A stretch of DNA of 64,000 nt from assembly GCA_019637195.1 (NCBI GenBank), contig JAHBWA010000032.1, forward strand, positions 1 through 64,000, given 5' to 3'. Below the pieces are notes generated by a model. That model did not search any database and was not told where the DNA came from. It saw only the letters and a list, made by a program, of their open reading frames with translations. Position numbers and translations under genes: made by a program. Positions 60,248-64,000 of this stretch are shown here, one piece after another (position 1 is the stretch's first letter; every line of letters starts with the position of its first letter). Source of the DNA: Labilithrix sp. Its GTDB lineage: Bacteria; Myxococcota_A; Polyangia; Polyangiales; Polyangiaceae.

Positions 60248-60711
60248 AATCAAATGATTGCACCGCATCGACACCGTCCCGACGGGTCGCCCAGTGCGGC
60301 ATCGCGTTGATCGTCCTCGCGTCGCCCGCATTCGCGGAGGAGAGCGGGACACTGACGGTCCGAGTGATGGGCCTGCGGTCGAGCACGGGGCGGGTCGGTT
60401 GCACGATCTTCGACGGGCCGCGTGGCTTCCCCGTCGACCCGACGGCCGCGCTGAAGCAGCGGTGGTGCCCTATCGAGGGCTCGACCTCGTCGTGCCGCTT
60501 CGAAGCGCTCACGCGTGGGACGTACGCGGCCGCGTGCTTCCACGACGAGAACGGCAACGGCGCGCTCGATCGAGGTGTCTTCGGGATCCCGAAGGAGGGC
60601 ACCGTCGCCTCGAACCACGCGAGGGGGACACTCGGCCCTCCGCGCTTCGCCGACGCGAGTTTCGCGTTCTCGGGCACGCCCGCCGATCTCGCTCTCCGGA
60701 TGGGGTACTGA
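60241..60711 (+). CDS. DUF2141 exported protein
   Basis: A 156-residue protein. A signal peptide is visible after a 15-residue polar start (CGIALIVLASPAFA), ending AFA. The rest matches DUF2141 closely: GTLTVRVMGLRSSTGRVGCTIFDG, RGTYAAACFHDENGNGALDRGVFGIPKEGTVASNHARGTLGPPRFADASF. The HDENGNGALD-type segment may bind calcium. Function of the family is unknown. Start is uncertain; ATG 60241 overlaps the operator. It is followed two bases later by the VOC gene, in the same operon. Confidence 0.85.
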   Translation: MIESNDCTASTPSRRVAQCGIALIVLASPAFAEESGTLTVRVMGLRSSTGRVGCTIFDGPRGFPVDPTAALKQRWCPIEGSTSSCRFEALTRGTYAAACFHDENGNGALDRGVFGIPKEGTVASNHARGTLGPPRFADASFAFSGTPADLALRMGY

Positions 60712-60713
60712 CC

Positions 60714-61307
60714 ATGCACGACCTCCTACGCGTCCTTCGAAACGGGACGATCGCCGCCGGCTTCGGCCTCTTCATGTGGTACCTGCGCGCAAAACATCGC
60801 GCCCGCGCGCTCGTGCGGCCGGGGCTCGGCTACGTCGACCACGTGACGATCCCGGTGCATGATCTCGACGTCGCCCGGCGCTTCTATTGCGACGTGCTCG
60901 GTGCAGCCGAGATCATGACGATCGACGCCGAGGCACTTCGGAGGTTCGGCCGCCCGCCCGCACCGAACGGAGGCGACGGCGTCTTTCACGTCTCGCTGTG
61001 CGTCGGCGGCACGACGCGGCTCGACCTCTTCCTGCAGCGCCGCGGCCAGCCCGCTCTTGTCCAGGGACACCCGCACTACGCATTCCGGGTCTCCCCACGC
61101 GCGATGCGGGTATGGAAGCGCCGTCTCGAGTCCTTCGGAGTCCCGACCGAAGGTCCGCTGCAGCTCGGGTTTCCGGGGCAGGCATCGCTCTACTTCAACG
61201 ATCCGTCGGGCAACCACCTCGAGATCGTCTGCCACGGCTTCTGGCACGAGATCCCGATCCGCCCACCGGTCATGACCGGCCTCGCATGGCGGCCGACCGA
61301 GGAGTAG
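60714..61307 (+). CDS. VOC-superfamily protein with N-terminal membrane helix
   Basis: A 197-residue protein. One hydrophobic segment at about 10-25 (NGTIAAGFGLFMWYLRAK) could anchor it. The VOC (glyoxalase/bleomycin-resistance) fold follows: YVDHVTIPVHDLDVARRFYCDVLGA with a His metal ligand, LDLFLQRRGQPALVQGHPHYAFRV with a second, and YFNDPSGNHLEIVCHGF with Glu as a third. So a metal site is likely. VOC proteins range from glyoxalase to dioxygenases; the substrate is unknown. It is co-transcribed with DUF2141. Confidence 0.87.
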   Translation: MHDLLRVLRNGTIAAGFGLFMWYLRAKHRARALVRPGLGYVDHVTIPVHDLDVARRFYCDVLGAAEIMTIDAEALRRFGRPPAPNGGDGVFHVSLCVGGTTRLDLFLQRRGQPALVQGHPHYAFRVSPRAMRVWKRRLESFGVPTEGPLQLGFPGQASLYFNDPSGNHLEIVCHGFWHEIPIRPPVMTGLAWRPTEE

Positions 61308-61497
61308 GGGTGGGACGGTCGCGAAGCGAGATGCGTGCATTTCGCACGGTCCTCCCCGCTTGGCCCGCAATCTCCCCTCCGTCCTCCCCACTTGGGCCGT
61401 AACGCACCGTCACGCATGGAGCGCTCGGGTAACACCTTTCAGCGGAATTTCCCTGCTTTCGTAACGGCTCGTCACGCCCAGAGACGGGGTTTCTCCT

Positions 61498-61541
61498 CTT
61501 CACACGGTTGAAGTCGGGGGTTCAAGTCCCTCCGCGCCCAC
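61498..61541 (+). repeat. right copy of the tRNA-Val repeat (attR-like)
   Basis: The same 44 bp, one mismatch (C at 61533 for T). Upstream bases do not form the 5' half of a tRNA, so this is a fragment. It is followed 20 bases later by a strong factor-independent terminator, which was presumably the original tRNA-Val terminator. Confidence 0.75.
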
Positions 61542-61560
61542 CCAAAGCCACGTGACAGGA

Positions 61561-61593
61561 GCCGGTTGAGGCCCCCCCTCAGCCGGCTTTTTT
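61561..61593 (+). terminator. factor-independent terminator
   Basis: GCCGGTTGAGG pairs with CCTCAGCCGGC (one G-U pair, 11 bp) around a CCCCC loop, then six T. It stands 20 bases after the tRNA fragment and would have ended the tRNA transcript before the insertion. Confidence 0.9.
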
Positions 61594-61677
61594 CGAGGCG
61601 CACCGCGTTCGGTAGCTGGCCGCCACGACCGCCCGCTGCGCATCGCGATCGAAGCCGCCGTGTGCGACCATTCGAGC

Positions 61678-61917
61678 ATGCTGGAGCTACGTCCGAGCTG
61701 TGAGTGTTGCGGGCGCGACCTTCCGCCCGACTGCCGAGACGCCCTCATCTGTTCGTTCGAGTGCACCTTCTGCGCGGAGTGCGCCGAGTCGCCGCTGAAC
61801 GCAACGTGCCCGAACTGCGGAGGCGAGCTTGTTCCTCGCCCTCGCAGACCTGCAAGCAAGCTGGCGAACCATCCTCCGTCGCAGCGTCGCGTCGTCCGTC
61901 CTCATGGCTGCGCGTGA
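61678..61917 (+). CDS. DUF1272 small zinc-ribbon protein
   Basis: A 79-residue protein beginning MLELRPSCECCGRDLPPDCRDALICSFECTFCAECAESPLNATCPNCGGELVPRPRR, an almost exact DUF1272 sequence. Nine cysteines (CECC, CSFECTFCAEC, CPNC) form zinc-binding knuckles. Function of the family is unknown. A GTG at 61660 is possible but unnecessary. Confidence 0.92.
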   Translation: MLELRPSCECCGRDLPPDCRDALICSFECTFCAECAESPLNATCPNCGGELVPRPRRPASKLANHPPSQRRVVRPHGCA

Positions 61918-62001
61918 CGGAGGACACGTGGCGCGACCCAGCGCGGCGACGGCATCCTCTGCCGGTAGCCGTCGCCATCCCGTTCCACCCGGCGGTCGGC
62001 T

Positions 62002-62093
62002 CGACTCACCGGCCGTCGTGACGACTCACCGGCCGTCGTGACGACTCACCGGCCGTCGTGACGACTCACCGGCCGTCGTGACGACTCACCGGC
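62002..62093. repeat. 20-bp tandem repeat, about 4.6 copies
   Basis: Perfect copies of CGACTCACCGGCCGTCGTGA start at 62002, 62022, 62042, 62062 and, partly, 62082. Each junction makes the palindrome GTCGT-G-ACGAC. The last partial copy reaches the stop codon and 3' end of the alpha/beta hydrolase gene (TGA at 62086-62088). Confidence 0.95.
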
Positions 62094-62955
62094 GCGCGGG
62101 GGTCCGCTCGGCGTGCGTCGCGCTGCCGTCGCAGGGATAGAGGCCGCCCTGCGCCTTGAGCGTGCCGCTGCCGTCTTGCCGGAAGAAGCGGACGGCCGCT
62201 TCGACGTCGCTCGTGGTCAGCGCCGCGCTGCCGCCGCGCGGGCAGTAGCCGTGCGCCCAGCTGGCCTGCGCGAGGGTGTCGTGCAGCGCCTTCGTCTTCG
62301 CCGAGGGCTCGGGCTCGTCTTGCCCCGCCACGAGGAGCACCGGGCGGGCGTCGGTCTTGGGTGAAGGCGCGCCGAGCGCGCCACCGTTCACCACCGCGTA
62401 GGCCTGACCGGGAAAGATCCGGTGGGTCGCGAGGTAGGCCGCGAAGAAGCCGCCGTTCGACGAGCCGAGGACGTAGCGCTTGTGGGTGCCGCCCTCGAGC
62501 AGCGCGTCGACCTGCCAGAGGACGCGCTCCCACTCGCCGACGATGCCTTTCATCGTCGGCGTGTCCTCGGCGTCCAGCGGCCAGCAGTAGTGGTCCTTGA
62601 GCTCCGCGCGCCACGCGCAGAGGCCGCGCTTGCCGCGGGGGATGACGACCGCGAACCCGCGGTCGAGCGCGACGCTCACGGCGGCCCACTCCTCCGGCGA
62701 GCCGTGGCCCGTGTACATGCCGTGGAGGTAGACGAGCACCGGCGTCTCCTTGCTCGGGTGCTCGGGGATCGCGAAGCAGGTGTCGGAGGGCCCGGCCTCG
62801 AAGCGGTCCGGGCACCACGTCTCGCCGGCGTGCGACAAGGTCGGCGGCTTGCCGTCCGCCGCGGCGGAGCCCTGGCAGCCGCCGGCCACCACGGCGAGCG
62901 CAGCGGCTCCCGCGACGGCGACGACAGTGGCGAGCGGCCCCCGGAGCATCTTCAT
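62086..62955 (-). CDS. alpha/beta-hydrolase lipoprotein
   Basis: A 289-residue lipoprotein, ATG 62955, four bases after the ysxC stop. The signal peptide ends GGC. The hydrolase body has PVLVYLHGMYTG (oxyanion region), VIPRGKRG, the nucleophile elbow GSSNGGFFAAYLAT (Ser), and VLLVAGQDEPEPSAKTKAL around the Asp. The His was not placed with certainty. The substrate is unknown; the fold is PHB depolymerase/esterase-like. The tandem repeat overlaps its 3' end. Confidence 0.85.
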   Translation of the reverse strand: MKMLRGPLATVVAVAGAAALAVVAGGCQGSAAADGKPPTLSHAGETWCPDRFEAGPSDTCFAIPEHPSKETPVLVYLHGMYTGHGSPEEWAAVSVALDRGFAVVIPRGKRGLCAWRAELKDHYCWPLDAEDTPTMKGIVGEWERVLWQVDALLEGGTHKRYVLGSSNGGFFAAYLATHRIFPGQAYAVVNGGALGAPSPKTDARPVLLVAGQDEPEPSAKTKALHDTLAQASWAHGYCPRGGSAALTTSDVEAAVRFFRQDGSGTLKAQGGLYPCDGSATHAERTPARR

Positions 62956-62959
62956 CAGT

Positions 62960-63826
62960 CTACACGAGCTCCTCGGGTGACACGACCTCGGGTGACGCAA
63001 CCTCGTCCGCGCGACACGCATCGAGGATGCGCGCCCAGAGCACCTCGCGCCCCGCGCCGGTCTCGGCGCTCGTGCCGACGACCGCGAGGCGTTCGCCGTC
63101 CGGACCGCGCGCCAGCTTGGCCAGCGCCGGCTTCTGCGCCGAGAGGGAGAGCTTGTCGACCTTCGTCGCGGCGACGATGACCCGGATGCCGGGGCGCTCC
63201 GCGAGGAACTCGACGAGGTCGGCCTCCTCGTCCTCGAGGCCACGCCGGACGTCGACGAGGACCACCACCGCGCGGAGCGTCGGTCGCTCGTGGAGGTAGC
63301 CCTCGAGCAGCTGCTTCCACGCCGTCGCCTCGCTCTTCGAGACCTTGGCGTAGCCGTAGCCCGGGAGATCGACGAAGACGAGCCGCGGCGGCACCTCGAA
63401 CTTCTCGTTCGCGGCGAGGTGGATGTCGAAGAAGTTGATCTGCCGCGTGCAGCCGGGCGTGTTGCTCGTGCGCGCGAGGCCCTTGCGCGAGAGCATCATG
63501 TTGAGCAGGCTCGACTTGCCGACGTTCGAGCGTCCCGCGAAGGCGATCTCGTGAGCGTCGTCGAAGAGGCTCGTCGCCGGGACCTGATCGCGCCGCGCGG
63601 CGCCGGCGGCGAACTCCGCGTCCGCGACGCGCACGCCGCCCTCGCCCTTCCCCGCAGCGAGCTTGCCGGCGCTCGCGCCCTTCCCCGCGGCGGGCTTGCC
63701 GGCGCTCGGCGCGCCCTTCCCCGCGGCGGGCTTGCCGGTGCCCGCACCGCCGCTACCGGCCTTCGAGGGGCCCGGTCGGGCGACGTTCTTCTTGGCGGTC
63801 ACGTTCTTCGAAGCCACGGTGCTCAC
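62960..63826 (-). CDS. ysxC: YsxC/EngB ribosome-assembly GTPase with repetitive N-terminus
   Basis: A 288-residue GTPase from GTG 63826. G1 FAGRSNVGKSSLLNMMLS at about 93-110, then NTPGCTRQINFF (G2), VFVDLPGYGYAKVS (G3), IVAATKVDKLS (G4) and a G5-like segment. EngB acts late in large ribosomal subunit assembly and is usually about 200 residues; here a 75-residue Lys/Gly/Ala extension (SAGKPAAGKGA-like, 4-5 units of KPAAGKG) precedes the domain. Complete and probably essential. Confidence 0.93.
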   Translation of the reverse strand: MSTVASKNVTAKKNVARPGPSKAGSGGAGTGKPAAGKGAPSAGKPAAGKGASAGKLAAGKGEGGVRVADAEFAAGAARRDQVPATSLFDDAHEIAFAGRSNVGKSSLLNMMLSRKGLARTSNTPGCTRQINFFDIHLAANEKFEVPPRLVFVDLPGYGYAKVSKSEATAWKQLLEGYLHERPTLRAVVVLVDVRRGLEDEEADLVEFLAERPGIRVIVAATKVDKLSLSAQKPALAKLARGPDGERLAVVGTSAETGAGREVLWARILDACRADEVASPEVVSPEELV

Positions 63827-64000
63827 GCCTTACAACCGTCGCCGTCCAGCGGCTAGCGCTACCTGCCGCGCGCGGCGACGCCCGCGCGGCGACGCCGAGC
63901 TCGCGGCCCGCGCGCGCCGACGCCGGCGCGCGGACGAGGCGATGGCGCGAGCGCGCGACGCCGCGCCTGAGCGAGCCGACTTTGCGGTACTGTCGGGGTA
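63827..64000. other. terminal region, no gene seen
   Basis: 174 bases upstream of ysxC. It is very GC-rich, with CGGCGACGCC-type repeats, and any gene further right would be cut off by the window edge. Confidence 0.4.

Larger units (their letters stand above)
59308..61541. mobile_element. 2.2-kb segment bounded by tRNA-Val 3'-half duplication, integrase absent
   Basis: The repeats at its ends, one of which completes a functional tRNA and the other of which is a 3'-half fragment followed by a proper terminator, are what an integrated element leaves. The cargo is a TetR regulator, a DUF2141 protein and a VOC protein, divergently arranged about one operator. No integrase, relaxase or replication gene is present, so it may be a decayed remnant, a satellite mobilised in trans, or the product of a simple duplication. 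Confidence 0.5.

Noticed and set aside
59537-61307. Insertion sequence or transposon
   Set aside because: No transposase or terminal inverted repeats were seen; the boundary evidence is tRNA repeats only, so it is listed as a tRNA-flanked segment.
62002-62093. CRISPR array
   Set aside because: Units are contiguous with no spacers and only 20 bp long; it is a simple tandem repeat.

Overview
High-GC (roughly 70%) DNA that reads as a Myxococcota chromosome, probably of the class Polyangia. The clues are the density of secreted lipoproteins, Hanks-type Ser/Thr kinases, a PP2C phosphatase, a zinc-ribbon/FHA protein, TPR/PEGA-type envelope proteins, frequent GTG/TTG starts and a myxobacterial-type LexA box. 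The genus is inferred, not shown. The window holds about 60 protein genes, two tRNAs (Thr-CGT, Val-CAC), one decayed kinase pseudogene and a small tRNA-flanked insertion.

Layout. 1-2.5 kb: a truncated secreted protein, a cytochrome-like lipoprotein and a five-heme cytochrome c. 2.7-10.5 kb: a nickel-acquisition locus with a YtkA-like lipoprotein, two paralogous Cys/His-rich lipoproteins, a NicO-family transporter, two more lipoproteins, a TonB-dependent receptor carrying its own TonB-C-like domain, and a NikR regulator with all four nickel ligands and a His-rich tail. Three promoters here share a paired 7-N14-7 operator, so the transporter, the receptor and one lipoprotein look like one NikR regulon. 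10.8-16.3 kb: an orphan ChrR-like cupin, then a MNIO (DUF692)/DUF2063 pair downstream of a lipoprotein with four Cys motifs at exact 10-residue spacing. This looks like a bufferin-type (metal-binding) RiPP pathway, with a YceI lipoprotein upstream. This cluster and the NikR regulon are the most interesting parts of the window.

16.3-24.4 kb: a TPR envelope protein, a frameshifted kinase, an anti-sigma/anti-anti-sigma pair, a TetR regulator, tRNA-Thr, and a GMC oxidoreductase with its small partner and a GntR/FadR regulator whose operator is visible. 24.5-34 kb: threonine aldolase, TPR lipoproteins, an acidic protein, a zinc-ribbon/FHA protein followed by a PP2C phosphatase. 34-43.5 kb: ClpS-ClpA with a coupled lipoprotein, a radical SAM protein behind a LexA box, an M1 peptidase and a membrane protein. 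43.5-50.2 kb: glycogen synthase, RluA-type pseudouridine synthase, a hybrid histidine kinase, pirin and a lamin-tail lipoprotein.

50.4-64 kb: a ParA ATPase fused to two TRASH-like zinc fingers with a small partner protein, a transcriptional ATPase regulator, a Ser/Thr kinase, and a TPR protein with a beta-propeller lipoprotein. Next come tRNA-Val and a 2.2-kb segment (TetR, DUF2141, VOC protein) bounded by a 44-bp duplication of the tRNA 3' half, then DUF1272, a 20-bp tandem repeat, an alpha/beta hydrolase and the GTPase YsxC/EngB. All family assignments are from reading motifs by eye; no database search was run.
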